Positions 22,062 to 32,647 of a stretch of DNA of 64,000 bases are shown here, piece after piece; within the stretch, counting starts at the first letter, position 1; each line of letters opens with the position of its first letter. The notes beneath the pieces are model-generated. The model was not told the DNA's origin, searched no databases, and saw nothing but the letters and a program-made list of their open reading frames with translations. The stretch covers positions 20,768,001 to 20,832,000 of the forward strand of contig CM060734.1 in assembly GCA_030704615.1 (NCBI GenBank), read 5' to 3'. The position numbers were made by a program, and so were the translations under genes. The stretch is from Takakia lepidozioides (lineage: Eukaryota > Streptophyta > Takakiopsida > Takakiales > Takakiaceae).

Positions 22062-22850
22062 CGGACAAACAGAAGACGGCATTCTGGGGGAAGAACGCTT
22101 GAGAGCGCACAGATTGAAATTACATCCAGGGAAGTGCAAGTTCTTTCACAACTAGATTGAGTATCTGGGCCACATGATATATCCTGGAGGATTGGGGATG
22201 CAGCAGACTAAGGTAGAGCCATCGCACAGATTCCACGCCCCACGGATGTGAGCCGAGTTCGAGCTTTCATGGGGTTGGCGAACTACTATAGACGGTTCGT
22301 CAAGGGATTTAGTGCTATTGCAAAGGCTCTAACCAGCTGACCAAGGTAGACCAAGAGTGGCAGTGGGAAGATGAGCAAGAGCGAGCTTTTCAGGAGCTCA
22401 AGGCGAGGTTGACCTCGACGCCCATCTTGAGACGACCTATCAGGGGGCGTCCCTATCAGCTGCATACAGATTGGAGCATGCTGGGGCTTGGAGCGGTGCT
22501 CACACAGGTGGATGATGAGGGAAGAGAGTTCGTAGTGGCTTATGCTAGCCGCTCAAACAACGCTGCAGAATCTAAGTATAGCTCATATGAGGGGGAGTGC
22601 TTAGCTGTAGTGTGGGCCATGACACACTTCAGGTGCTATCTATACGGCAATCTCTTCACCTTTGTCACGGATCACCAGCCACTCAAGTGGTTGATGGAGT
22701 CAGACAAGCTTACGGGGAAGCTTGCACGGTGGGCACTTATACTCCAGGAGTATGACTTTCAGGTTGTGCATCGACCGGGTTTGGTCAATAGGGATGCGGA
22801 TGGATTGAGTCGCAATCCATGCACAAGCCAGCATGATGACACTGGAGCTC
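22062..22850 (+). pseudogene. B1 reverse transcriptase end and RNase H
   Basis: RT resumes as DKQKTAFWG, then a deletion of about 180 bases (by comparison with B2 18760-18990) removes the YIDD box. LHPGKCKFF, EYLGHMIYPGG and MGLANYYRRFVKGFSAIAKAL follow. RNase H is well kept in the frame that opens at 22409: LHTDWSMLGLGAVLTQVDDE, AESKYSSYEGECLAVVWAM, FVTDHQPLKWL and NRDADGLSRNP. This supplies template RNA removal in the family. Confidence 0.85.
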
Positions 22851-24457
22851 GGTGGCATGGTGAGACGGATGAGAAGATGGTGCCGGGATGGCATGCATCT
22901 GTTTTTTTTTGTATTTTGGCATCGGGAGGTCAGGTTGGACCTACAATAGGGATGACTGTAGACGGAGTGTCTGAGGACCCTAAGGCTAGTGATGAGCCAG
23001 GTGGTGCCAGAGATATACATGAGGATTCGGTTGTGTTGGACTACCTCTGCACTGGAGACACGGTAGCTAGTGTGACTGCCAAGGAGAGGGATCGGATCCT
23101 GCAACGAGCCAAGAGGTTCAAGTGGGAGGGGATACACCTGCTTCGAGTGTGGGAGGATGGTTGGGTGAGGATCGTGCCTCACCCAACACAGCGTGCACGA
23201 TTAGTGCGGCATGCCCATGAGGAGTTGGGGCATTTTGGAGTGCGACGCACTCATAGTTTACTGCAAGGGCAGTATTGGTGGCGTGGTATGCACACATAGG
23301 TGCAACAGTTCGTGGCTAGGTGCATGGTGTGTGACAGGGTGCATGCTTCATTCAACGGCCCTACACCATAGTTGCATCATTTACCCATCATGGGATTGGG
23401 CTACAGGTGGAGTCTTGACTTCGCAGGGCCGTTGCCACTGACGATGCGCCACCACAGATATGTGTTGCTGATGGTGGAGCACTTCTCCAAGTGGATTGAG
23501 TTGGTTCCATTGCCTGACAAGGCTAGTGAGGGGGCTGCGTATGCATTCCTGGATCGTGTGCTTAGCTGATTCGGTGCTCCAGCTGAGGTACTCACGGACC
23601 AAGGAAGAGAGTTCTTTGGGGAGTTTCAGGCTTTATGTGATAAAGCCTTGATAGACCACCGTACCACTTCTCGGGATCATCCTGAGGCCGATGGCTTGGC
23701 AGAGAGAGTGGTACAGACGGTGAAGAGGGGCTTGCGCAAGTATGGCTTGCAAAAGGGACACCTAGGAGATTGGGATCTTCAGGTACCTTGGTTAGCCATG
23801 GGCTACAGGTTTAGCAAGCAAGCATCACTTGCCTCCTTCTCACCATATTTCCTTCTCTTTGGCCGAGAGCCGGATTTGCCTGCATCTATTCGCAGGGAGG
23901 CTGCAGTAGTCCTCAACCTTGATGATCCGGATGTGTGGACACAAGCATGTGCCCAGCAGGCAGAGTTGTTCAAGAGAGTCATGCCTATGGCTTTTGAGAA
24001 TCTTGCTATTGCCCAACACCGAGACACATTGAGGTATGCCACTATACGTGGAGGGGGATATCGGCCAGGTGTTCGGCGTTTCCACCCTGGGGACTATGTG
24101 TATCTGCAGCAGACAATGCCTACGACCTTGGATGTTACAGCAGGACGTGTGATTCTAAGGGTCAGGGAGGTGTTGCCTTCAGGAGTGTTGATTCGGGAGG
24201 GTCGAGATGGCATGGTATGGAAGGACCATGTGCGTGATTGTGCGCCATGTCACCTTCCACATGTGGATGGGAGGATAGATCCCAACCTTGCAGTGGTACC
24301 TGCAGGGTTGCGTTGCATGCTATGTGGGCATGCTCGTTGTGCCGCCACTATGCTGGTGTGTGATCGATGCTCAAGAGGTTGGCACATGGGATGCTTGACA
24401 CCACCTCTTGAGAGGGTCCCTGATGGAGATTGGTTATGTCCACACTGCTTGGGATAG
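22851..24457 (+). pseudogene. B1 integrase with C-terminal PHD finger
   Basis: One frame continues from RNase H to the TAG at 24455, broken only by stops at 23297, 23369 and 23567. The zinc part is HEELGHFGVRRTH and CMVCDRV. The catalytic core has SLDFAGPLPLT (D), VLTDQGREFFGEF (D) and HPEADGLAERVVQ (E). The SH3-like part is YVYLQQTMPTTLDVTAGRVI. The final 48 residues form a C4HC3 PHD finger (24314-24451): CMLC, CDRC, WHMGC and CPHC with a WLCPHCLG end. PHD fingers usually read the histone H3 tail; the exact mark cannot be told here. This replaces the chromodomain found in family A. Confidence 0.85.
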
Positions 24458-24701
24458 TGGCAGTGGATATGACTAGTGGCAGCTAACAAGACATGGGAGG
24501 CCAAGCTCATAGGAGTCAATACCCGAGATCTCAGGCTCAAGTTCATAGGTTGCAAGACGGCGACTAACGATGGGGTAACTCTTGTACCCGGCCTCTCGAT
24601 CTATCGAGTTTGAGTGTAGTAGGGACAGTGGTGGAGGACTTAGTGAGGCTATGGCCACTATCACATCTTGTGACTACCTGGACTTAGAGGGACCTAAGCG
24701 C

Positions 24702-24717
24702 GAGCTAGGGGGGGTGA
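24702..24717 (+). other. B1 polypurine-type run
   Basis: GAGCTAGGGGGGGTGA lies 245 bases after the integrase stop and matches AGCTAGGGGGCGAT of B2 at 21527. It is a likely polypurine tract for plus-strand priming, though the expected TGTCA LTR start does not follow directly in either copy. Confidence 0.45.
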
Positions 24718-24885
24718 TTGTGATGGACTAGTGGCTGCACTAGTGGTGGACTAGTGGTTGCACTAGTGGTGGCTAGTGACAGCCTAGTGGTGGGCTAGTG
24801 GCTGCACTAGTGGTGACTAGTGGTTGTCTAGTGGCAGCCTAGTGGTGCACTAGTGGTGGACTAGTGATAGACTAGTGTTTGGTGT
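24718..24885 (+). repeat. ACTAGTGGTGG tandem array
   Basis: Ten or more imperfect units of ACTAGTGGTGG / ACTAGTGGCTGC follow the purine run. It is unique to B1, and similar strings are absent from B2. Beyond it, up to about 24960, the conserved family 3' string resumes. Confidence 0.85.
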
Positions 24886-25156
24886 GCACATGTGTTGTGT
24901 GGTTTTGGACAGCGATGTAGTTATGTAGCGATATGTATGTGCACGATAGATCAATGGTCTTACAATAATCTCTCATTCCCTCTCTCTCATCCCAGGTTTA
25001 TTTCTCTCGAGATCGGATCAAACTATCATGGGCACTCTCAAAGATTGCTTGCCCTTGGCAGATGCAAAAGAGCACCAGAAGTGCAGAGCGTGTGAGGTTT
25101 TTCTTGATAGCTCGTATGTTGGAGGTAGTTCGATTTAAGTTACTCCAGTCCTGATC

Positions 25157-25336
25157 ATGAAGACGACAACAGGAAGAGCTGTAGGTCGCAAGGGCAGGGC
25201 AGGTTCATCGGGCGCCACCGCTTTGAGCAACACGAGTTATCTACAAGAGTTGATTAAGAAAACAACGGATGTGGGCATATTGAAGAAGGAGTCTCATTTC
25301 TTCCTAAAGACGGTTTTTCAAAGCTCGATGGCCTAG
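25157..25336 (+). CDS. Small open frame of unknown nature
   Basis: ATG at 25157 opens 59 codons to TAG, beginning MKTTTGRAVGRKGRAGSSG and ending in an LKKESHFFLKTVFQSSM stretch. The N-terminus is basic. No family was recognised. It could be an exon remnant or a chance frame. The stretch 25340-25560 around it is noncoding, with AG-rich and CAAAGA-type simple sequence. Confidence 0.2.
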   Translation: MKTTTGRAVGRKGRAGSSGATALSNTSYLQELIKKTTDVGILKKESHFFLKTVFQSSMA

Positions 25337-25689
25337 CGCCCCCACCGGGAGAGAGGGAGAGAGGGAAGATATATTTGTCATGTCAAGACAAAGACAAAGA
25401 CAAGACCACTAGGGTCTTTGTCAATAAAAGAAGAGACATGTCAGCCACTTTATAGTGGCACCATCCATCAATCATCAAACTGGAACATCAAACTAGAATT
25501 TCCTTCATACACCATATTAAAATTAAAATCATAGGTAAGGGTGGGATGGTGGGCTCTCATCCACACCATGCATTCATACCTGCAGCTGCAAATCACAGTA
25601 CATGATATAGCAAAAACACCACATTTACACCACATCTGACCATGTTTTTACACCATGCCAGGGGAGAGGTCTCTTTCAAACTTCCTAGC

Positions 25690-25925
25690 TGCTTCAAAAA
25701 ACCAGTAACCATTAATGACAAAGCAAAGAGCTTGAGACAAAGCAAAACAAGGCCTACAAACTGATGTGTGTGTCCCACACGAACAACCATAATCTTTGCC
25801 GTCATTGCCAGGTTTGTTATCAAGCTGAAAGCCAAGTAAACCAGGGCCAAAAAACTGATGTGTGTGTCCCACAAACCATCATAATCTCTGCCATCATTGT
25901 AAGGTTAACCAGGGCCTAAAAACTG
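25690..25925 (+). repeat. Imperfect tandem duplication of about 100 bp
   Basis: AAACTGATGTGTGTGTCCCACA and CATAATCTxTGCCxTCATTG occur twice (25756-25812 and 25853-25900), each followed by an AACCAGGGCC string. Noncoding. Confidence 0.65.
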
Positions 25926-25974
25926 CTGTCCTCAAGGGTCTACCCACTCTCGGCACTAGACGGATTTTAAACTT

Positions 25975-26330
25975 AGGGCGGGAAGCCTACCTTTGAACAA
26001 CAAACAGAAGCAGAGAGGAAAGGGAGAGTGCAATTGCCCGTTGTGTGGGCAACCCGAAGACAATATTCATTTCCTGATTCACTGTCCGGGGTTCTCTCAC
26101 CAGAGAGACGCTCTCCTCAAATCTATCAAGGGAATTGTGCCTGTATCTCTGTTTACCAACTTTGAAAGTCTCGAGGCTGAGCCAAAAGCCCAGGCCCTTA
26201 TGGGGCCTAGTTATTGGGCAAACCACACACACTAGATTGATGCTTGTGTGAAGGGATTTCTAGAGAATATCTGGAAAACCCGTATCAATGTTTTACGTCA
26301 AGGTAAGTCTTACTACCGACATCAGCCCCT
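25975..26330 (+). pseudogene. 3' end of a LINE ORF2 (zinc-binding RT-associated domain)
   Basis: A frame with the zf-RVT pattern CPLCGQPEDNIHFLIHC follows a basic NNKQKQRGKGEC stretch and leads to ALLKSIKGIVPVS. This C-terminal CX2C..H..C domain is common in plant LINE-type reverse transcriptases. A TAG at about 26233 interrupts it; IDACVKGFLENIWKTR continues in frame. The catalytic RT itself is not present. Confidence 0.55.
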
Positions 26331-26423
26331 AACAGAGGTAGGTTTTGTCCCTTTGTGTTCCGCTCAAACTGGGTGTGGGGTCAATGGCCACAAGGCTACG
26401 ACAAAATACGTCTTATGTGTGCA

Positions 26424-26431
26424 CACACACA

Positions 26432-26476
<45 letters not shown>
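26424..26476 (+). repeat. (CA)n(CT)n microsatellite
   Basis: A short CACACA run is followed by more than 20 CT units. It generates serine/leucine and arginine/glutamate repeat frames that are not genes. The surrounding 26340-26990 shows no gene. Confidence 0.95.
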
Positions 26477-26479
<3 letters not shown>

Positions 26480-27009
26480 AAAGCGAAGCAGAGATGGCGG
26501 TGCGCAGTACAAAAAGGGCGGGACTCCATCAGGCGCCATTGTTTTCATCCAGAAGTGGATGTATACAATCCCACATCCAATTCTCGTCCGCCACATTAAT
26601 AGGATAGATGAATGAAGGTCACGAGTTACGAGAATAGTTCAACCGAATCTCCGGATACCATAAGTATCTCTAACACGTGTGAGGCTGCTCGCTTTCGAGT
26701 GTGATGGCGGAAGAAGAGTGAGAATTGTTGGGTGAAGAAGGCAAGAGTGCCGGGCACATGAGCAGAAATGGGCCTCAAAAGAGCCGCCCAGGCTGCCGCG
26801 GGCCGCCTAGGAGGCAGATTGGGCGGGGGCCACGGACGTGGGGCCTCGTGGGGGCAGGCGAGCCGCTTGGGCAGAATGCGCCCCCATGGCAGCGCCTATG
26901 GTAACTACCGTCCATGTTTTCCCTTAAACATTGGTAAATATAATTAGTTTTTACTACATTCTCGATTATTTACTGTGGTTGCAGTTTAGGGTTATGTGGC
27001 TAAAAATGG

Positions 27010-27064
27010 TTTACACTATATATATACACATATGTATGTATATGTGTGTATATATATATATATA
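27010..27064 (+). repeat. TATA/GTAT-rich simple sequence
   Basis: Alternating TATATACACATATGTATG and (TA)n sequence. The nearby frame to 27292 (with VQEIQEIEGMEKITTREAVK) matches nothing I recognise. A (CCAT)n run lies at 27527-27546. From 27100 to 28160 I see no supported gene. Confidence 0.85.
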
Positions 27065-28174
27065 AGAAAGAGGGACCGAGGCCTCAAGAATTTTATAAAT
27101 AATGGACAAAAGGTCCAAGAAATACAAGAGATCGAGGGAATGGAAAAAATAACCACTCGTGAGGCCGTGAAGGCTTATATGGGGAGACTACCCCTAGACA
27201 CCCCTATACTAAAAGGGAGGAGGAGTTTGGTTCGATTTTTGTTCAACATTCCAAAATATCTTATCCATGTCACCACGGAGGGGGAATGCTAGAATGTGAG
27301 CCTGGCTCCGCGAGCCCAGGAGCCTGTGAGCCCAAGAGCTTGACGTGAGCCCAATCCACCTGGCATGGAAATTAGGGAAGATGCAGGGTATATTTCTGTG
27401 GAAGAGGACCCATTACCGCGGAAACATGTCTTTATCCACATTAACCCTGAAACCCCAAACTCAAACCCCAACCCTTACCATCCTTAGATCACCCTACCTC
27501 AACCCCGACAGTCTCCATCCAACAATATCCATCCATCCATCCATCAATGACTCTCCACTCAACTATCCACATATTCAGCTCTATTGAATGACTTTTATGG
27601 CATGCAGAAGGTTAAATAAAGAGCAAGGTTGCCACGGAAAGTACAGGTTGCTTTGAAATTGGTGGAACGCAATTGGTGAAAATGTTTGCCTTCGGGAATG
27701 TGATGTTCATTGTAGTCATGACTCATTAGAATGTAAGTTGGCAAGACAAAGATGGTGCCATGGAAAACGGAAAATGTGTCCCTCATCTACAATAAATGTT
27801 GCATTTCAAGTACATGCGGAGGTGTTGTCTGCACTGCTAGAACTACAGCTACCACCTGAAACTGAGGTGCACTATCATCTATGAAGACCTTTGCCCAGAG
27901 GTGCCTGAGTGAGTTCCTGGAACTCCGATGCAAAGGTGGGGGAGAAAGCACAGCTGCTTGCACGCGAGCAATGCCCTCCGTGTAGTTAGGAAGGACGTAA
28001 GTACGAGGAGGGCTCCAACACAAGTCTTTAAAAAATAGGGAGGTCTCGGGCCACGGGAGAGCGGTTACAATCCTGCCACAGAAAATGCAACATTTGCGTA
28101 TCAATCAGAGAACAGAAGGGGAGGGGAGAGAGCATATGCACACGAGCAAATAAAGATGAAATGAACTTACTCAC

Positions 28175-28360
28175 ATGAAAAGTCATCGTCCAGGTCCTTG
28201 TCGTCTCTGTCGTTGATATCAATTGGCGCAATGACCTCCTGCACATTGGCAATAGACGTTGTCCCTTGCAACTCAGCGAGGAGGCCATTGAAAATATCCG
28301 CATCCCCTTCCATACCAAACAAGTGCCTGCCCCCTGCCTTGCAAGCATGGTAAGAAGTGT
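28175..28360 (-). CDS. Possible exon, methyltransferase-fold-like or transposon-derived
   Basis: A 186-base minus-strand block is bounded by a good acceptor (TTTTGTCTCTTGCAG) and a good donor (GTGAGTAAG at 28174-28166). It reads HACKAGGRHLFGMEGDADIF with an acidic end, DINDRDDKDLDDDF. The GGRHxFGxEGDxxxF pattern recalls the loop after motif I of class I methyltransferases, where an acidic residue binds AdoMet, but this is a weak guess. No partner exon could be joined with confidence; the downstream candidates meet stops. Confidence 0.3.
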
Positions 28361-28388
28361 CTGCAAGAGACAAAATGAAGAATGTGAG

Positions 28389-28544
28389 TATCACTATAAG
28401 AAAAATTGGCTTTTACGATTCTGTGTTATGACTGCAAATGCAGTTACAAAAGCCATTTATGACTTCCCGACTCTGCTGACGTAAAAGCCTAGTTAGTTGT
28501 GACATAGAAGTTGTGGTTGCCATGGAGTCGTAAGTGACAGTCAC
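28389..28544 (+). mobile_element. Fragment with a CACTA-type terminus
   Basis: CACTATAAGAAAAATTGGC resembles the CACTA terminal inverted repeat of plant En/Spm elements. Short subterminal GGCTTTTACG / GTAAAAGCC strings repeat within it in both orientations. Only one end is seen; the other side meets family-A gag at 28545. Confidence 0.4.
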
Positions 28545-29046
28545 CAGGCTTTGTCCAGCTCCAAAAGCCAGGTGTTGAGTGCCTTCCGATTTTGGACGCC
28601 CTTGAAGGTGTCGGGTTCCTTAGGCTTTACCTTAAACTTCGCCTTAGTGGATGCCGCCCTCATCATGTCTTTCAACGTCCCGCCAAACTGCGCCAACAAC
28701 CCTTCCCAAAAGGCTGCTGGCATGGGAGGCATCTGTTGGTCTGGCGGAGCCTCTGGAAAGTCCTCGGGCTCCGACTCCCCAAATTCCTCCCGTTCTTGAG
28801 CGGCCTCGCTTACAGAAGCATAAATCGCCTCTTCCATTTGCCGCTTCGGTGACACGTCGCCCCTACCTCACGAGGATCATTGTCTTTTGGACCGTTCCGC
28901 TTTTGCTTTGTCTTGCCCGACCCCATGGTGAGGCCGATCTCAAGGACGATCGCGTACTAAACTCTAGGCTCTGATACCAAGTGTCGCGCACCTCACTTCG
29001 GTAAGCTCCCCTTCAAGTCATAGTTACTCGCTTTGATGCGCGCGCC
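28545..29046 (-). mobile_element. Family-A fragment A3: LTR tail, PBS and gag start
   Basis: Minus strand. The last 65 or so bases of a family-A LTR (28982-29046) are followed by a PBS (28968-28979) and gag from the ATG at 28926. Gag reads in two frames; the main part has FWEGLLAQFGGTLKDMMRAA and KFKVKPKEPDTFKGVQNRK and stops at WLLELD. It is truncated on both sides: B3 integrase upstream, a CACTA-type fragment downstream. Confidence 0.8.
28968..28979 (-). promoter_or_regulatory. PBS of A3 fragment
   Basis: TGGTATCAGAGC on the minus strand, two bases from the LTR end, as in A1 and A2. Confidence 0.85.
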
Positions 29047-29640
29047 TCCGTGAGTACCTCAGCTGGAGCACCAAATCGGCTAAGCACACGATCCAAGAAT
29101 GCATACGCAGCCCCCTCACTAGCCTTGTCAGGCAATGGAACCAACTCAATCCACTTGGAGAAGTGCTCCACCATCACCAACACATATCTTTGGTGGCGCA
29201 TAGTCAATGGCAACGGTCCTGCGAAGTCAAGACTTCACTTGTAGCCCAATCCCATGATTGGTAAAGGATGCAACTGTGGTGTAGGGGCGTTGAATGAAGC
29301 ACGCACCCTGTCACACACCATGCACCTAGCCACAAACTGTTGCACCTCTGTATGCATACCACGCCACCAATACTGCCCCTGCAGTAAACTGTGAGTGCAT
29401 CGCACTCCAAAATGCCCCAACTCCTCATGGGTATGCCGCACTAACCGTGCACGCTGTGTGGGATGAGGCACAATCCTCACCCGACCATCCTCCCACACTC
29501 GAAGTAGGTGTATCCCCTCCCACTTGAACCTCTTGGCTCGTTGCAGGATCCGATCCCTCTCCCTGGCAGTCACAGTGGCTGCCGTGTCTCCCGTGCGGAG
29601 GTAGTCCAACACAGCCGAAGCCACTATAACCTACTCTTGA
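29047..29640 (-). pseudogene. B3 integrase fragment (family B)
   Basis: Minus strand. It reads VLDYLRTGDTAATVTARERD, HEELGHFGVRCTH, CMVCDRVRASF, SLDFAGPLPLTMRHQRY and FGAPAEVLT and then breaks at the A3 LTR tail. It is closest to B1 but lacks several of its stops: only the TGA in GLGYK*SLDF interrupts it (about 29235). The second catalytic aspartate and the PHD part are missing. It is a third family-B locus in the window. Confidence 0.8.
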
Positions 29641-29689
29641 CTGGTCCTCTTCCCAATCGTGCTTGCTCATGCATGTACACAATCTGAAA

Positions 29690-30242
29690 CCGTGCCCTGG
29701 AATTACCTGCAGCATGGTGCTTTCATCTCTGAAGCTGAAGATGGAATGCCAAGGTCTACCACCTCGTAACCCACATCGCCTCCGCTTCTAACAATCAAGA
29801 GCTCCACGGTGTTCCTTGCATAACAACTTGGTTTCTCTCATTCTCAAGCAAAAACCACAAGTGCTACAACTAACTCGTATCTGGCACTCACAGATACGAG
29901 CTGATCTTTCTCAAGTGATAAAGAAGAAGAATACAAGCACAAGCTTATGCGACCTCACAAAGCTGAAGCATAAACTCATGCATATATAACCTCATCACTC
30001 AAATACAAGTCAAGCAAAGTGCACCCCACGCCATGGGGAATCCACACTACGGCGCCATAGCTAGGCGCGGTGAGGCTCAACTCGAGAAAGATGAGCCTCC
30101 CGCGCTTGCCGTGAAGATAACCACTCCAGGGCCTAAATTTGCCTTGACCCCTGGATTGACACTTGGGCCAATCCCAAATGTCAATATGTAAAAGCTAGCT
30201 ATTTCCTAGCTAGTTTCACACTAGTGGTAAAATAACTTGACA
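29690..30242 (-). mobile_element. B-family LTR fragment, B1 subtype
   Basis: Minus-strand start TGTCAAGTTATTTTACCACT at 30242, colinear with 147-540. The next bases read into B3 integrase without gag, protease or RT, so a large internal deletion lies between. The end near 29690 is approximate. Confidence 0.65.
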
Positions 30243-30789
30243 CCCCAGCCTCACCACCGACAGCACGCTCTAGGATTGGCCGGCCACAATATTTCCGACA
30301 CAACCACCTATAAAAGCAAGCGCCCAAACCAAACTAGCATGGCGCACAGTCAAGCATGCATGTGTGGGAGGAGGATCCAAACACAGGAAACTCAAACAAC
30401 AACACCTCCCACAGCTTAAATCCATCGATCTCCTTGCGACTTCAATAAACCTGCAAGATGGCCAAGTCTCTATCCAAACCAGCTCTGCCTCCGCTTACGG
30501 AAAAGCTTTGGCCTACAAGAATGATGGAAGACTATAGAGAAGAGAAGCTAAAGCAATCTCTAAGCCCAGAATGCTCTTATCCCATTACTCCTCATATCTT
30601 CACACTCACTCTTGCTTAAGCAATAGATAAGATTATCCTTAACCTCTCAAATAACTCTCAAGAGCCCTCAAATTATTGCCATGAACTTCTAAAATCTGCC
30701 CTCAATCAGCCCCTAACATAGACCCACCAAGGTTCAAGAAGTTCGCAAACTTGGACTCTAAACAGTCCACCAAAAGGCCCTAGGCGCCC

Positions 30790-31270
30790 GCCAATTAGTG
30801 GCCTCCATGGTCTCCAACGAGCCCTCACAATGGCTCCACAAGCCTGCCCAATATGGCCTCCAAGAGTCTTCCAAACAGCCCTTAAGAAGCTCCTCAAATC
30901 TGCCAAGTATTGGCCTCCAAGGACCTCCAATAGTCCTCCAACAGCCCTTAAGCGTTCCTCAAATCTGCCAAGTATTGGCCTCCAAGGACCTCCAACAGTC
31001 CTCCAAAGAGCTCTTAGAAAGTTCCATAAGTCTGCCCAATATGGGCCTCCAAGAACCTCCAACCGTCCTCCAACCAGCCCTCACAAGGCTCCACAAGCCT
31101 GCAAAACATTGGCCTCCAAGGACCTCAAATAGTCCTTCAAACAGCCCCAAGCAGGCTCCACAAACCTGCAAGATATTGGCTTCAATAGACTCCAAAATCA
31201 AGCAGGCCCCAATACCTGCAAGATATTGGCCTCAATAGATCCCAAATAGTCCTCAAAGCAGGCCCCAGAA
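30790..31270 (-). repeat. LTR tandem array, copy of 12560-13135
   Basis: TTGGAGGTCCTTGGAGGCC / GGCAGATTTGAGGA units on the minus strand. Unit number and order differ from B2, showing array turnover after the copies parted. Confidence 0.8.
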
Positions 31271-31289
31271 GGCTCCAAAAATATCCATA

Positions 31290-31725
31290 GTCAGTCGATT
31301 TTTCATCCGTCACTGCCCAAATTTCATCCAAAACCGCAATTTCTCATCCGGAGGTCGGATACTTCATCCGCCGCGATAGTTCATCCGTCGGTGCGATATT
31401 TCATCCACTGGCGCAGTTTCATCCGATGGCACGATAGTTCATCTGCTGACGCAGTTTCATCCGTCGCTGCGATTTTTCATCCGATAGGACGATAGTTCAT
31501 CCGCTGCCACGATTTCATCGGCTGACGCAGTTTCATCCGTCGCCATGATTTTTCATCCGATAGCGCGATAGTTCATCCGCTGACGATATTTCATCCACTG
31601 GCGCAGTTTCATCCGTTGCCGCAATTTTTCATCCGATAGTGCGATAGTTCATCCGCTGACAAGATTTCTGCAACCGATTCTCATCCAGAAGCGCTGATTT
31701 TCATCCACTGGCTCAATAGTTCATC
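31290..31725 (-). repeat. LTR GGATGAAA minisatellite, copy of 12125-12535
   Basis: More than 20 GGATGAAAxATCGxxxC units on the minus strand. It lies in the same place in the LTR as the B2 array. Confidence 0.85.
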
Positions 31726-32636
31726 CGATTGGACAATGGTGGTGCTCCCAACTCTGGGGCAATGTTCCCACGCGTTGCTATGCGTTCCCACAAGTTCCCA
31801 AGCGTTCTCATGCGTTCCCTTGAGTTCCCAAAGAGTTCACACACATTCCCAAGCGTTCCCAAGCTAGGGTTTGCGCCGCTTTGCCTCTGCGATTGCTGCA
31901 ACGAGCTATGGCTTCTACGGAGCAACCAGAGGTACTGTTCTTGGTTTCTTGAGCATCAATAGGCCACCAAGAGTGCCTCTAACTCCCTGAGCAAGCTATT
32001 TGCCACACAACAAGCTCTCTTTTTCTATGGAACTTATTGAAACAAGCATAGAACAAGCTATTGAGCTTTCTATGGCATACCCTCTTCTAGCCATCGCATG
32101 CACTCATAGTGTTTCCTTCTATGGCCATAGTGCACCTCTTAGAGCTCATAATCTAGCCCTGCACTTGTTACTTCCATAGACATGCTCTTCCCAAGCTTGG
32201 GATTGAAACCCTAACTCAAAGCATGCTCTACAAATACACTATTCTGCCCCAAAGAGAAATCAAATGTCTACCTCCACTCATAGCTCTCCTAAGCTTGAAG
32301 TTGAAGACTCCCACAAGCTGAAACCATGCTCCACACATGCACCACTTGCTTCCTTAACACCTGAGCTCTTCTTGAACTCCTCAAACCCTGTAACACTTGT
32401 AGAACAAGAGCTTCTTCACAAGCTCTCAAACTTTTCAATGGGGCTCTCCTTGAATACATAAACACCACAAGGCTTTCTTCTTGCAAACCCTGCAACACCT
32501 TGTAACTTAAGAGCCATCTACCCAGCTCTCTTCCACACACAAGTGCTAACTATGCTAACACCTTGCACTCATAGATGTAAGCAGGTCTTCTTCTAGTGAT
32601 ACGGAAATGGTGAAAAGAGGAGAAACCACTCTATCA

Positions 32637-32647
32637 CGTTATATAAG
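32637..32647 (-). promoter_or_regulatory. TATA box of the B-family LTR
   Basis: TTATATAACGTGATAG on the minus strand, about 300 bases into the LTR. It is conserved at 21926 in the B2 3' LTR and in altered form near 47750. The U3/R border probably lies 30-40 bases downstream, near the CACTAGAAGAAG string. Confidence 0.5.

Larger units (their letters stand above)
147..24960 (+). mobile_element. Family-B Ty3-type retrotransposon copy B1 (DNMT + PHD), interrupted by two nested elements
   Basis: Pieces of one element lie in order on the plus strand: an LTR-like start (147), gag (about 1980-2795), protease (8642), methyltransferase (9441), reverse transcriptase start (to 11226), then RT end, RNase H, integrase and PHD finger (22062-24457). 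The gaps are filled by element A1 (2796-8633) and element B2 (11227-22061). Removing B2 restores the RT reading IKEADKQK exactly at the junction, which proves that the flanks belong together. The 3' end is uncertain. A purine run at 24702-24717 is followed by TGTGATGG and a tandem-repeat block, and no copy of the 5' LTR was seen. B1 is dead, with several stops, frameshifts and a deletion over the RT active site. Confidence 0.8.

Noticed and set aside
24718-24885. CRISPR-like repeat array
   Set aside because: Units are contiguous and imperfect with no unique spacers, and the genome is a plant's. It is a simple tandem array.
26248-26615. Frames with long Ser-Leu runs
   Set aside because: They arise from the (CT)n microsatellite.
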